64,000 nt of DNA from Phaseolus vulgaris (lineage: Eukaryota > Streptophyta > Magnoliopsida > Fabales > Fabaceae): assembly GCF_000499845.2 (NCBI RefSeq), contig NC_023750.2, forward strand, positions 13,680,360 through 13,744,359, read 5' to 3'. Positions 11,601-22,178 of this stretch are shown in pieces (the stretch's first letter is position 1; each line of letters begins with the position of its first letter). A program made the position numbers and the translations under genes. Under the pieces are notes generated by a model that searched no databases, was not told where the DNA came from, and was given only the letters and a program-made list of their open reading frames with translations.

Positions 11601-12937
11601 GGGCAAGCTTTGTTCAGGTCGGTGAAATCGACGCACATGCGCCATTTCCCGTTGCTCTTCTTCACCAGCACGACGTTCGCCAACCATTCAGGGTACTGGA
11701 CTTCCCTGATGTGGCCTGCAGCGAGGAGTTTCTGTGTTTCATCCCTGATCGCCTGCCTCCTCTCCTCGTTGAATTTTCTTCTCCTTTGTCGCACCGGTCT
11801 CACCAAATTGTCCATCGCCAGATGATGGCACAAGAGGTCGGGGTCAATCCCGGGCATGTCCGAAGCGGACCATGCAAACGCGTCCAGATGCCGCTCAATC
11901 ACCTTGGCGATCTGGTCCTGGAGATCGACCTCCAGAGATCTTCCCAACTTGAAGATTTTTCCTCCGATCTCCTTTTCGAGCCACTGCTCGACAGGTTTAG
12001 GCCTGGATTCTCTGGCGATCACCGCCCTGGCGATTCCCTGTTCCCTTGCTTCCTCGGGGCGATTCCGCGCCTCTTCCTCCTCCAGGCCAGCATTCCTCTC
12101 CCCTAGTTCAGCGTCTACCATCTCTACATCTCTTCCGGCGGCCTCCTCTGTTACCGTCGGTCTGGGCTTCACACCGGGAGGCGGGGTGGTTGTTACATAA
12201 CTCACTGATCTTTTGTTTTTCAGGCTATTCTCATAGCACCTTTTCGCTTCTTTCTGATCAGACTTAATCGTGATCACCACCCCTTCCATGGACGGCAACT
12301 TTACCTTCATGTGCCGAGTTGACGGAATGGCGCCTATCCTGTTAAGCGTGGGCCTTCCCAACAGGATGTTATACGCTGAGGGGGTGTTTACGATGAGGTA
12401 CTTGATTTTCTCCGTCCTCGACCCAGCCTCATCTGTAAACGTGGTTCTCAGCTCAATGTACCCCCTGACCTCCACCTGGTCACCAGCGAACCCATATAAG
12501 CACCCTCCATAAGGCCTTAGCTGGTCAAGGAGCAATTCCAGCTGCTTGAAAGTCGGCCAGAACATCACGTCTGCCGAGCTTCCTTGGTCCACTAGGACTC
12601 TGTGGACCTTCCTTCCCGCTGTAACCAATGAAATAACTATGGGATCGTTGTCGTGAGGCACAACGTCCCGAAGATCCTGCTTTGTGAACGTAATGTCCAC
12701 TTCCGGCGAGTGATCTTCAAACATGTCCACTGTCATCACCGATCGCGCATACTTTTTCCTCTGCGATGCGGTGCATCCACCACCTGAGAAGCCCCCTGCT
12801 ATGGTGTGGATCTCCCCGTGGATAGGCATCTCGTGTTGCTGGGCTTCTCCACCTGCTGGCTGGGAACTCGACGCTCCCCCCGTCCTCCTGTCCAGCAGAT
12901 AGTCATTTAGGAACCCGCTCTTAGCCAGATCGTCGAG
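8681..12937 (-). pseudogene. pol: Element A pol: protease, RT, two RNase H domains, integrase
   Basis: Two blocks, 12829-9515 (1104 residues counted from an internal Met) and 9472-8681, form one polyprotein split by a TGG-to-TAG stop at 9515-9517. In the first block: protease core DQGSSAD (from residue 81), RT with MPFGLKNAG (468) and YVDD (498-501), gypsy RNase H (about 640-755), second RNase H with Asp780, Glu818, Asp842 and Asp892, and the integrase zinc-binding region (1031-1085, CKQC). The second block holds the integrase core, with SDNGTQF and the Glu of GQVES, and ends in a GPF-type module with no chromodomain. The first catalytic Asp of integrase (GIDIL in C and D) is Val at 9506-9508, so this copy's integrase is likely dead. 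Protease to RNase H is otherwise open. Confidence 0.92.
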
Positions 12938-14119
12938 CTAGTATCCTAAAGACAAACACGAGTCCAAAGTGTGGCCAAAACACTGGTGGAACTCACACCA
13001 GGCGTCCGGCTTTGACCCCAGCACCTTGTTGCCCACCTTCTCAGGCGCTTTCAACCTAGCAGAGATATTAGGAATGGCGATTAGATCCGCTAATCCCATG
13101 ACAAATTTGTGCTTAGGCGGGCGATTGTATTCCCGGCGTGCTGGTTGCTGGCGTGCTTGGCTTCTTCCCTTGTTTCTCCTGTCGTAAGGATGGCGAGTCC
13201 TTTGGTCCTTTCTGGCCACCGCCGCCGTTTCCAGCACCCTCTGCGGCTGTATCCTGGTCTGGGCGTGTGGCCTGGCGGGAGCCACGCTGCCTCTTTTCTC
13301 GGCGACTTCACTCTCGTCGGCGATGTGAGCCACCGCAAGTCGCCTGACTTCAGCGAATGTCGCGGGGTGAGCCCTGATCAAAGCTTCGCAGAATGGTCCT
13401 GGCTGCACGCCCTTCTTGAATGCATAGACCAGCATTTCTTCATCCTTGGCTGGCGATCTGACCATCTGCGCTCCAAAGCGATTCAGGTAGTCTCTGAGGG
13501 ACTCTCCCTGGTACTGCCTTATATCAAACAGATCATAAGACACCCTGGGCGGTGCCTTATTCACGATGTACTGCTCGACAAAGATCTTCGAGAACTGTTG
13601 AAAATTGGTTATGTGGCCGTTAGGCAGGCTCACAAACCACTCCATCGTCGTTCCCTGGAGCGTACTCACGAACATCTTGCAGTAGACAGCGTCTGACCCT
13701 CCCGACAGCATCATCTGCGTGTGGAACGTGGTCAGATGAGCCTCTGGATCCTCCACGCCGGTAAAGACGGCCTTAACCGGAACCACGCTCGTGGGAATTG
13801 GCGTGTCGGTAATCGCCTGAATGAAAGGCATTGGGAAAACACGAGGTGGCGTCGACGACGCCACCTCTTCAACAGAAGAACGTCCTTGCTGCTCCTGAAG
13901 AGCTCGACGCAGCTCCTCAGTCACTTTGCTAAGCTCCTCGTTTCTGGCGCGAGAGGCGACCAGGTCCTCATGTATTCTCGCCTGCTCTACGCGCGAGGCT
14001 TCCACAGTTGCCTGCAACGAGCGCATCATCTCTGCCATCTGCGCCATGGTCATGGCGGCGTCGCCTTCAGCAGCGACAGGCGCCACGGGACTGGAACGAT
14101 TGCTTCTCATTTTTCTCAT
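12938..14119 (-). CDS. gag: Element A Gag polyprotein
   Basis: A 393-residue open frame starts MRKMRSNRSS at 14119. An N-terminal coiled-coil stretch (about 25-100) is followed by a Retrotrans_gag domain (about 130-260, with WFVSLPNGHITNF and the YQGESLRDYLNRF helix), a basic arginine-rich stretch, and a zinc-knuckle-like motif C-x2-H-x4-H-x4-C near 375-388. It would form the virus-like particle and bind element RNA. The frame ends at TAG (12938-12940) directly after the knuckle, where element C has CAG. Element E has TAG at the same codon, so this could be a read-through site rather than damage. No internal breaks are visible. Confidence 0.9.
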   Translation of the reverse strand: MRKMRSNRSSPVAPVAAEGDAAMTMAQMAEMMRSLQATVEASRVEQARIHEDLVASRARNEELSKVTEELRRALQEQQGRSSVEEVASSTPPRVFPMPFIQAITDTPIPTSVVPVKAVFTGVEDPEAHLTTFHTQMMLSGGSDAVYCKMFVSTLQGTTMEWFVSLPNGHITNFQQFSKIFVEQYIVNKAPPRVSYDLFDIRQYQGESLRDYLNRFGAQMVRSPAKDEEMLVYAFKKGVQPGPFCEALIRAHPATFAEVRRLAVAHIADESEVAEKRGSVAPARPHAQTRIQPQRVLETAAVARKDQRTRHPYDRRNKGRSQARQQPARREYNRPPKHKFVMGLADLIAIPNISARLKAPEKVGNKVLGSKPDAWCEFHQCFGHTLDSCLSLGY

Positions 14120-14528
14120 TAACTTCAGCGAATCACAGGAATGCAGCGAACAACACTTCAGCCACGATCGAATCAGCGATCAGTCGGAGAAAATAACGCG
14201 AAACTTGCGCAAGAAAACTCAAGAACACCGTAGGCCTTCAACAAAAACCACAACTTCACCAGAAACCAATGTTTCCCCGCGGACAACCAGACGAGCGAAA
14301 GAACTCGAACCTGCACCAAACAGATTACGCGTAAGCAACAGAAAACCCTACTCCACCAATCGAAAAGCCAAACGAACGGTACAAAACGCAAATTCACCGA
14401 ACGAAACTCAAACAAACAACGAACGATGGTTGCACCAGCACACAACCACGCAGAAAACTTCGAAAACCTCAAAGAACTCACGCTGTGGATGGGAGCAAGT
14501 TTTACACGGCCCCACGGTGGGCGCCTGA
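14120..14528 (-). other. Element A leader with primer-binding region
   Basis: This is the untranslated leader between the 5' LTR and gag. Directly inside the LTR, in element orientation, lies TCAGGCGCCCACCGTGGGGCC split as a short spacer plus a core shared with C and D, and (with TGG in front) with E. This is where the primer-binding site should be; I cannot name the tRNA. The rest is a T/G-rich leader with repeated TTCGGTGA-like words, also seen in C and D. Confidence 0.65.
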
Positions 14529-15323
14529 TGATCCTGCCTGTTGACCGGAACGCTGGAAACTGCCTCGTCAAAGGATCGACGTGCGCACCGCTTCTCACCT
14601 CCGTTCCTCTCGGGATCTACCTCAAGAACCTGCAAAGAAACAGAGCGGCGCCGCTGCGGCCGATCGCACTCCAACGCTCAAGTCAGTGACGGTATCACCA
14701 AAAACTAAGAGAACAAGAACCGTGCAAATCCTCTCTCACAGTCAGCTCTATCACTCGCAAGCGTAAAGTGTATGAACTGAACGTGCGTACCTCAGAAAGT
14801 TTGTTAAGAACTCTTATATACCTGACAGCTTTCTCTCTCCTGGCAGTTACAGACTTGGACACGTGGCTCGCATCCAACTGTACACATGCCATCATCTGGA
14901 GGCTCCCTGACTTGGCGCTGCTTCTACTCTCATTTTGGCTAAGTTACTTATGCATGGTACTGCCCAGTGCATAGTTAACTTAGGAGTGCGATTTCTACTG
15001 GAACTGGCGAGTTAGGGGCCTTCATACACCTTCCCTGTGGTCTCGCCGGCCGCCTTCATAATCTGCTTCTCCTTCATCTTCGGCGATGTGCTCGCTTTGG
15101 CGATCTCCAATGACTAGGTCGCCTGAATCTACATATGGCGACTTGATCTTTAACCTGGCGATCGCCGATTCTGGTAAGCTGGAAATCGGAACACGCCAAT
15201 ATAACAACTGGCGACTACACGAGCCCCCCGACTTCCTTCCCTTCTGCCAACCTGGCGCCTTGTCAACACGCCTATACTGTAGCAGGATGCCACGTCATCA
15301 CACCCGACCACCAGGGCGGTACA
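14529..15323 (-). repeat. Element A 5' LTR
   Basis: The 795-bp LTR begins TGTACCGCC and ends GGATCA in element orientation. It differs from the 3' LTR at six positions. Outside it, sequence of element E resumes in register with no target-site duplication. Confidence 0.93.
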
Positions 15324-15422
15324 CTTGCCTGAGCTGGCCAGCTTGGCAAGCAGGTCAGCTCTGGCATTCTGCTCCCTAGGGACATGCACCAGCTCAAACG
15401 CAGAGAAAGCTTTTTTCAGCAC
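15324..15422 (-). pseudogene. Element E RNase H fragment between A and S1
   Basis: This 99-bp stretch encodes the end of the second RNase H, with the conserved block HVPREQNARADLLAKLASS on the minus strand. It is bounded by element A on the left and by solo LTR S1 on the right (AGCAC duplicated). Confidence 0.85.
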
Positions 15423-16569
15423 TGTACCGACCAGGACATCGGGTATGATGACGGGCTTGCACGTGACTATGTGGGGCGTGCTCGGCGGAGCACGTGGGCA
15501 AGGGAAGGATGGATGGTTCAGAGGTGAGCGTAGTCGCCGGTTCATGGAGCTGGCGTTCTGCGATGAACATGGTTGGTTGTCGTCGGGTTTGTCTGTCATC
15601 GACGTGTTTTGCGATTGGCGACCAGGTAGCTTGATATCGCCGCAGGAAGCACACCGCCGGATTCCCCAACAAGCTTAGTTGAAGCTGATGAAGGCCCAGA
15701 AGTGTAAGTTCAAGTGTACAACTCCAGTGAGGCGATTGTCGCGCTAGCATAGAGCGTGAAGGGCGTGTGGGTTGAAGGGGACAGCTTGCCTATCAACGAC
15801 AGGATTCCCAGAGCGGACATTCGTTGGTGACAAGGTCTCCTCAGCCCGAGAACACTCATGGCGCAGTGTTAAGGAGGGTGCCATTAACAAACAGGCAGTA
15901 TCACAGAGATGGTGCATTGTGATGCACCCGATACTCGCCTGGTCAGGTAGTGTTCTAAGGCACATTGCGTGTTAGCTTGCTCCATGGGTAGATGACTTAG
16001 CTGCGCAGCTGGTTACTACACAGAAATAACGTTCAAGTTGCACCAACCCAGATGACGACACGTGTAGGGTTGGATGCTATCCGTTATTCCAACCTAGATG
16101 ACGACACGTGTAGGGTTGGGTGCAATAGAGAAATGACGCTCGAGTTACCCTAGCTCAGATGATGACACATGTAGGGTTGGGCGCTACCTGCTATCCCAGC
16201 CCAGATGGCGACACGTGCAGGGCTGGATGCGAGCCACGCGTCCAAAAGCATAACGGCCTGGAGAGAGAGGAAACCTAGCTATAAAGGTAAACTTAACAGA
16301 ATTTGCAGAGGTACATTTTCATTACGGCTCATTCTGCTAGGGTTGTGTGCCTTTAGTACGGTTCTTCAGAGCATATCTTCTCTGAGTTTTGGGTGTTCTT
16401 GTTACTGACTTGAGCGTCGAAGCGCCACCGGCCACAGAGGCGCCACCTTGTGTTTTCAGGTTCCTTGAGGAAGCTCTTGTGGTGTGAACTTGAAGGGCAC
16501 GTGGAGTCAAGCCGGTGAGGAGGTTCGTGACGAGGCAACGCTTTGGCGCTAAGTCAACCGGCAGGATCA
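15423..16569 (+). mobile_element. Solo LTR S1, flanked by AGCAC duplication
   Basis: The 1147-bp segment runs TGTACCGACC...GGCAGGATCA with AGCAC on both sides (15418-15422 and 16570-16574), which proves an insertion into the RNase H of element E. It has no internal coding region, so it is a solo LTR left by recombination between two LTRs. Between 16050 and 16226 a roughly 25-bp unit with ACACGTGT followed by AGGGTTGG occurs four times (G-box CACGTG at 16059, 16105 and 16212; third copy CACATG). A TATA-like CTATAAAG lies at about 16278. It ends like the A/C/D LTRs but is otherwise a separate subfamily. Confidence 0.9.
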
Positions 16570-19348
16570 AGCACCTCGACATACCTCAGGTAGGCGGCCA
16601 TCTGTGGGTCCTTCGCCTGATATTCCCCTGTCACTTGCCCTGTGACCAACTGTGAGTCGCTTTTCGCCAGTAGGCTCTACGCTCCCATTTCTTTAGCCAA
16701 AAGCATCCCAGCAATCAACGCTTCGTACTCCGCCTGGTTGTTGCTTGCCTTGAAGGCGAAGCGTAAAGCTTGCTCTATCAACACTCCGTTAGGCCCCTCC
16801 AAGATTATCCCAGCGCCACTCCCTTGCTGGTTGGAAGATCCGTCCACTGAGTACCCACTGTGACCCTAACTCTACCTCTTGGGGATCCCCCCTGGTGAAA
16901 GTTCTGCCACGAAGTCAGCGTAGACTTGCCCCTTGATGGACCCCCTAGGTTCATATTGAATATCGAACTCCGATAGCTCTACCGCCCAGCGAACCATCCT
17001 CCCTGCTACATCTGGCTTTTGAAGTACCTTTTGGATGGGGAGGTTTATCATCACCACCACCGTGAAGCTGTGGAAATAGTGGCGGAGCCTTCGTGCTGAG
17101 AATACTACTGCTAGCGTCGCCTTCTCTAATGACTGGTACCTCAATTATGGGCCTTGCAAGGCCTTGCTCACGAAGTAAATGGGCTTCTGCACCTGGTTTT
17201 GTTCCTGGACCAGTACAGAGCTAATGGCCCACTCAGTCACCGCAAAGTACAAGCGGAGGGGGACGCCTACTTGTGGCCTGCAAAGCACAGGTGGCATCGC
17301 CAAGTACTCCTTCAACTTGAGAAACGCTGTTTCACACTCATTTGTCCATACGAAACGGCTATTCCTTTTGAGGCATTGGAAGTAAGGGTGGCCCTTCTCC
17401 CCTCCAGCAGATACGAATCTCGATAATGCTGCCATTCGCCCCGTCAGTTGTTGAACTTCTTTCACTGAGGTTAGGCTCCTCGTGGCGATGATGGTTGCGC
17501 ACTTGTCAGGGTTTGCCTCTATCCCCCTCTCTGTGAGCATGAAACCTAAGAACTTTCCCGCCTCCACGCCAAAAATGCACTTTTATGGGTTTAACTTGAG
17601 GTGATACTTCGATATGGTAGCAAATAGCTCTTCCAGATCAGCTGCATGCTACCCTCTTTCGTGCGAAGTTACCACCATGTCATCTACGTAGGCCTGTACG
17701 TTCCTTCCCAGCATGGGTGCAAGGACCTTGTCCATCAGCCTCTGGTAGGTGGCGCCTGCATTTTTCAAACCAAACGGCATCACCTTATAACAGTAACTGC
17801 ACGTTTCCGTCATGAATGTCGTTTTACTCTCGTCCCTGGGATGCATTTTGATCTGATTGTAATATGAGAATGCATCCAGAAACTCAGTATCTTGCAACCC
17901 GAGGCGCTATCCACTAATGTGTCGATGTTGGGTAGTGGATATGAATCCTTGGGGCACGCCTTGCTCAAATCTGTGAAGTCAACGCACATCCTCCACTTCC
18001 CATTCCCCTTCTTCACTATAACTACATTGGCTAACCACTCAGGGTATTATATCTCCCTGATGTGTCCAGCACTGAGCAGTTTCTGTGTTTCTTCCTTCAC
18101 GACGAGACATCGCTCCTTGTTGAACTTCCTCCTTCTTTGTCTCACAGGGCGAACCTTTGCGTCCATGGTAAGATGGTGGCACAAAAAATCTGGGTCAACA
18201 CCTGGCATATCCGCCGCAGTCCATGGGAAAGCATCTAGGTGGCGCGAGATTACTGCAGCTACCTCTTTTTGTTCTCCTTGGCTCAGCAAGCGTCCTAATT
18301 TGAACACCTTACCCCCTATATGTCTTTCCACTATGTTGTCTTCTGGTCGGGGTCGCTCGTTCCGCACATTCTCTTCAAGAGACTCACTCGTGGGAACCTC
18401 TTCCATGGGCGTCGCCCCCACGGATGCATCGGTCATCGCCTCTTCTGGCGCTTCTCCAGCGGGCGAGACATCGTCGTTTCTTCCTTCAGTATGTGCATCT
18501 TCCATAGGCATCACCCCTATGGTGGCTTCGACCGACGTGGACTTCTCGGGCGTCGCCTCTTCCAACGGCTCCAACTCCATTTGCGAATCTGAAACGAGTG
18601 GTCGATCCATTACCATGACCATGCCTCTCTTTGTCTTTAGGCTATTTTCATAGCATTTGCGGGCCTCTTCTTGATCTGACTTGATCACGATCACCTTGCC
18701 ACTAAGATCTAGTAGCTTCATCTTCATGTGGCGCGTAGAGGACACTACCCTTAATCTGTTTAAGGCAGGTCTGCCTAACAAAATGTTGTAAGCTGAGTTG
18801 GCGTTAACTACCAAGTACCGGATGCTCTCGGTGCGTGATGCCGCTCCATTAGTGAACGTCGTCCTCAGCTCCAAGTAGCCACGTACCTCTACTGGATTAT
18901 CTGCAAACCCATATAAACATCCAGTATAGGGTCTCAAAAGGTCGGGGGACAACTGTAGCTTATTGAAGGTCAACCAAAACATGACGTCTGCAGAGCTGCC
19001 TTAGTCGACGAGGACCCTATGTACCTTCCTTCCTACCGTGACTATTGAAATGACCACTAGGTCATTGTCGTGTGGGACAACATCCCGCAGGTCAACCCTT
19101 GTGAAAACGAAGTCTGACTCCCATGGGTCGTCTGGAAATTCCTATGCAACCGAACTCACTGACCTCACATATTTCTTTCGTTAAGAGGCAGTGGGTCCTC
19201 CTCCAGAAAAGTCGCTAGAGATGGTGTGCACTTCTCCGTGAGTTGGGACTTCGTGCGCTTGACCTTCCTCTGGCGTCGCCGCGGCTGTGGTCGCAGTGGT
19301 CCCAGCGAGATAATCTTTCAAAAAACCATTCTTTACGAGCTCATCCAA
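16570..19348 (-). pseudogene. pol: Element E protease, RT and RNase H, decayed
   Basis: The minus strand encodes protease, RT (conserved around 17649-18016) and both RNase H domains (16570-17567). Damage by eye: TAA replacing the Gln of the protease DQGSS core at 19001-19003, another TAA near 19182 in the block before protease, TAA before YPEWLANV at about 18047, and a one-base deletion near 17880 in the RT motif corresponding to LSFLDAF. Most nonsense codons are CAA or CAG changed to TAA or TAG. The gene continues past S1 and A (15324-15422, 2712-3152). Protein similarity to A is clear but the sequence is diverged, so this is a sister family. Confidence 0.85.
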
Positions 19349-20464
19349 CTAATAGCCTAGAGCTAAGCAGTTGTTAATATGGTGTCTGAATGCTTCGTGA
19401 AATTCGCACCATGATTCCTTGTGAGGTCCCAGCACCTTGTCAGACTTCACCGGTGGCCTCAACCTGTCAACTATGTTGGGCACAACGATGAGGTCTTTAA
19501 GCTCCACCACAAAGTTGTGCCTTAGAGGTTTATTGCCCTCTCTCCTTCCTTCTGATCGACCCCTAGGTTGGGTTCTCCTTGTCTCGCAGGTGCGCCTTCT
19601 ATCTTGATTCTTCCTTTCTGTAGTGGCTTCGTGGACTCTAGCAGGCTGTGCGCGCATCTGCGCCCTTGGGCGTGTGGGCGCAGCAGTCGCACACTTCTCA
19701 TATGCCTCGCCCTCAGAGGCAATGTGTTCCACCGCCCGACACCTTACTTCAGCAAAAGTTTTGGGGCGGCTGCGATTGAGCGACTTGCTAAAAGACCCAG
19801 GACACACCCCCTTCCTGAATGCATACACGATCATGGGTTCTTCTGTGGTACCCACTTTCACCACCTGCGCCCCGAAGCGGCTTATGTACTCTTTTAGGGT
19901 CTCCCCTTGATACTGCTTCACGTCGAATAGGTCGTATGAGACTGGGGCTGGGGCCCTGTTGGCTAAATACTGCTCTCTGAATAGCCGCGAAAGCTGTGCG
20001 AAAGACGTGATGTGACCCTCTGGAAGGCTGATGAACCAGTCCATGGCCATCCCAGTTAAGGTGCTCATAAAGAGCTTGCACCTTACGGCATCAAAACTGC
20101 CTACCAGCATCATCTGTGTGTGGAACGTAGTGAGGTGTGCCTCGGGATCCTCCATCCCTGTGAAGGTTACTTTGGTTCCCGTGAACGTGTTGGGGATTGC
20201 TGTCTCTAGGATTGCTTGTGAGAATGGTGTTGAGAATTCCCTGGGTGGGGTGGCAGTCTCAGGTTCATCTACGTCGTGCCATCCACGGTGTAACTCCTCA
20301 TTGGCGCGGTGGAGCTCATCGTTTCTCGCCTGAGATGTTGTGAGATCCGCCTGCATGCGTTCTTGCTCCGCTTTCGATGCTGCCATTGCTTCCTGCAACC
20401 CTTGCATCATGCCCATGAGTTGTTGCATGGTCATCTCTTCACTCCTAGCACGTGCGGGCCTCAT
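19349..20464 (-). CDS. gag: Element E Gag polyprotein
   Basis: A 371-residue open frame starts MRPARARSEE at 20464. It has an N-terminal coiled coil rich in Gln, Glu and Met (about 10-70), a Retrotrans_gag domain (about 100-230), a basic Arg-rich region, and a zinc-knuckle-like C-x2-H-x4-H-x4-C (WCEFHEAFRHHINNC) near the end. It stops at TAG (19349-19351) at the same codon as element A. The frame is uninterrupted although the downstream pol is decayed. Confidence 0.88.
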   Translation of the reverse strand: MRPARARSEEMTMQQLMGMMQGLQEAMAASKAEQERMQADLTTSQARNDELHRANEELHRGWHDVDEPETATPPREFSTPFSQAILETAIPNTFTGTKVTFTGMEDPEAHLTTFHTQMMLVGSFDAVRCKLFMSTLTGMAMDWFISLPEGHITSFAQLSRLFREQYLANRAPAPVSYDLFDVKQYQGETLKEYISRFGAQVVKVGTTEEPMIVYAFRKGVCPGSFSKSLNRSRPKTFAEVRCRAVEHIASEGEAYEKCATAAPTRPRAQMRAQPARVHEATTERKNQDRRRTCETRRTQPRGRSEGRREGNKPLRHNFVVELKDLIVVPNIVDRLRPPVKSDKVLGPHKESWCEFHEAFRHHINNCLALGY

Positions 20465-20573
20465 GTTCGTGGTTTCTGGAAGCTTCCTTGACTATCTGTG
20501 ATTTTGGGAACTGGAACTGAAAAACTGTGTAGTGGGACTGATGTTTTATATCGGCCCCGCGGTGGGCGCCAAA
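20465..20573 (-). other. Element E leader and primer-binding site
   Basis: In element orientation the LTR end GGAACA is followed after two bases by TGGCGCCCACCGCGGGG, a plausible primer-binding site starting with TGG. The leader to gag is about 109 bases, much shorter than in A, C and D (about 410-480). Confidence 0.6.
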
Positions 20574-21613
20574 TGTTCCTGCCGGTTGACCAGGGTCGTC
20601 TTTGCGCGTGGCTTGTCCTTGCGAGCTAGGGCACCTTCGTTATGCTCCTTCTGTGATACCTGAAAAGAAGTGAACAAAGGGGCGCCCTCGCGGCCATTTG
20701 CACTCCGACGATCAAGTCAGCTAGCGAGAAACATCAAAGGTGACACACCCTCTGAAGGTGGTCGAAAACTATACTGAATAACCAAACTGTGTTGCCCTAA
20801 TCGTCTTTTGCTCACAGTGGGTGCGCAGCGAAAAAAACTAGGGTTTGTGCTCTGTGTAAAGCTACGAGAATTAGGTCAAAACTCGAATCCCTTTTCAAAC
20901 GCCCCAAGGTCCCTTTTTATACACCTCTCGCATTTAAAACGCGTTAAAGCGCATTGAAAGCGTATAAAAACATTCCTTGGAACGTTCGAATCTTAACTAA
21001 ATCAACGCGTACCTTAGCGAACTTTTAGGAAGGCCTTGATGTTTTCAGTGCTCATTGTCGCGTGTTCTTCTGACTTGATCGCGACCTTTCGTGGAGGGCC
21101 CTACAGCGCCGTAACCTAACTTAGGGTTAATCCATCGTGTAAGCCCTCCTTTCTCGAAGTGCATTTGGCGCAAGGGGGTGACTTTCTGGATGCCAACTCA
21201 TGCGCCCCAACTTCTAGTCACTCGCCTTGGGAGTGTATCTACCTTTCTCTCATACCATGCACGTGGTTCTCCCCTGGGCGTGGCCCCCTCATGGGTCGTA
21301 TCTGTCCCAGGGTTTCCCAGCGGTGGTGTGGGTACTTCGCGAGTTAGGTTACTCCCTACTGGTCCAAGGACTGTGGCCTTGAAGCCACCTCCCTTCTTCT
21401 TTTGTCACTGTTCTGAACTGGCGAGGCCCGAAGCCTCCTTGTGATGTTTTAGCTTAGCGATGCCTTAACCTGGCGACGCCTTCCTTAGGCGACGCCTCCT
21501 TCTGGCGATGCTTCAAGCGGTCAATCTGTTGACTTTCTTCCTTGGACCCCTCGAGGGGTCCCACCATACGTTGACTTTGACTTTTGGTCAACGCCTGGGG
21601 ACGGGACGGTACA
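20574..21613 (-). repeat. Element E 5' LTR
   Basis: The 1040-bp LTR begins TGTACCGTCCCG and ends GGCAGGAACA in element orientation. It contains several GGCGACGCC-type repeats (21455-21515), TTGAC (W-box) cores near its outer end (21525-21595), and an 18-bp perfect palindrome at 21544-21561. It is related to solo LTR S5. The outer flank at 21614 is AT-rich DNA. Confidence 0.85.
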
Positions 21614-22138
21614 ATAGGTGAGGCCTAATCACTTGATCTAGTGGAATTTTGAAGACTAAGTGTCTATCCTAAAGAGGTACAAACAAGAGTGAGATTGGCG
21701 CAATAATTTGGCGGCAATTTACTCATTCATTAATCTTGAATTTACATGACCCAAGCACCTCATTATATAGCAACTGAGGGCTGGATTTGAACAAGAGAAT
21801 TGGAGGGAAATTCAAACGAAACATAGCTTGAAGTTGGCGCCTAAATGAACCACATGGAAGGCATGATGAAGCTTTGAACATGCACTTCCTAATGGGCTTT
21901 TCTGCCATCTTTGAACATATATTGGGAGGTTTCTTTGCCATCATTAGCTGTATTCCAGTGCTCTTGAATCTTCTTTGCCATAACTTTAGTAATTGGTCAT
22001 GATCTTCTATTTGTTGGGCTTGTACTTGGGCTTGGGCCTCTTCCATCACAGGGTCCATGAAAGAATTGATGACCTGCAACCTCAACTTCACGACTTCTAG
22101 AAATTGTATCATTATTATTATTTTTGAGACATTATTAT

Positions 22139-22143
<5 letters not shown>
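21614..22143. other. Unassigned sequence flanking element E
   Basis: This stretch is richer in GC than the DNA that follows. A 129-codon open frame on the minus strand (22112-21723) starts MIQFLEVVKLRLQVIN and has a Gln-rich patch, but I do not recognise it. It may be a fragment of another retroelement or chance. No LTR ends or splice pattern support a gene. Confidence 0.3.

Positions 22144-22174
<31 letters not shown>
22144..22174. repeat. (TA)n microsatellite
   Basis: 31 bases of uninterrupted alternating T and A. Confidence 0.95.

Positions 22175-22178
<4 letters not shown>

Larger units (their letters stand above)
3153..15323 (-). mobile_element. Element A: complete Ty3/gypsy Tat-type retrotransposon with antisense gene
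   Basis: This is a 12.2-kb element on the minus strand bounded by two 795-bp LTRs that differ at 6 sites by my comparison, so it is young. In element order: 5' LTR 14529-15323, leader, gag 12938-14119, pol 8681-12937, poly(A) signal at 8575-8580, tandem-repeat region 7785-8440, antisense gene on the plus strand 4301-7227, polypurine tract next to 3948, 3' LTR 3153-3947. Dual RNase H domains, no chromodomain and the antisense gene fit the Tat lineage. Gag-pol has only two in-frame stops, one of them at the gag-protease boundary. The first integrase catalytic Asp is Val. No 5-bp TSD is present. Confidence 0.93.
2712..21613 (-). mobile_element. Element E: old, truncated Ty3/gypsy (Tat-type) retrotransposon, interrupted by A and S1
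   Basis: The element reads leftward: 5' LTR 20574-21613, leader and primer-binding region, gag 19349-20464, decayed protease-RT-RNase H 16570-19348, then 15324-15422 and 2712-3152 after two insertions. It ends inside the integrase and has no 3' LTR in the window. The LTR differs from that of A, C, D and F but resembles solo LTR S5 (56755-57982). Nonsense codons in protease and RT and frameshifts mark it as the oldest gypsy copy here. Solo LTR S1 carries a 5-bp duplication (AGCAC) and element A has none, but both sit cleanly inside E pol sequence. Confidence 0.85.

Noticed and set aside
11711..12200. Plus-strand ORFs opposite to A pol, and similar ones opposite to C and D gag-pol
   Set aside because: They mirror a strongly coding minus-strand polyprotein and show no domain of their own. 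Unlike the antisense gene near the 3' LTR they are shadows.
21723..22112. 129-codon minus-strand ORF as a host gene
   Set aside because: Not recognised and no gene-like context; kept only as a note in the flanking-sequence entry.
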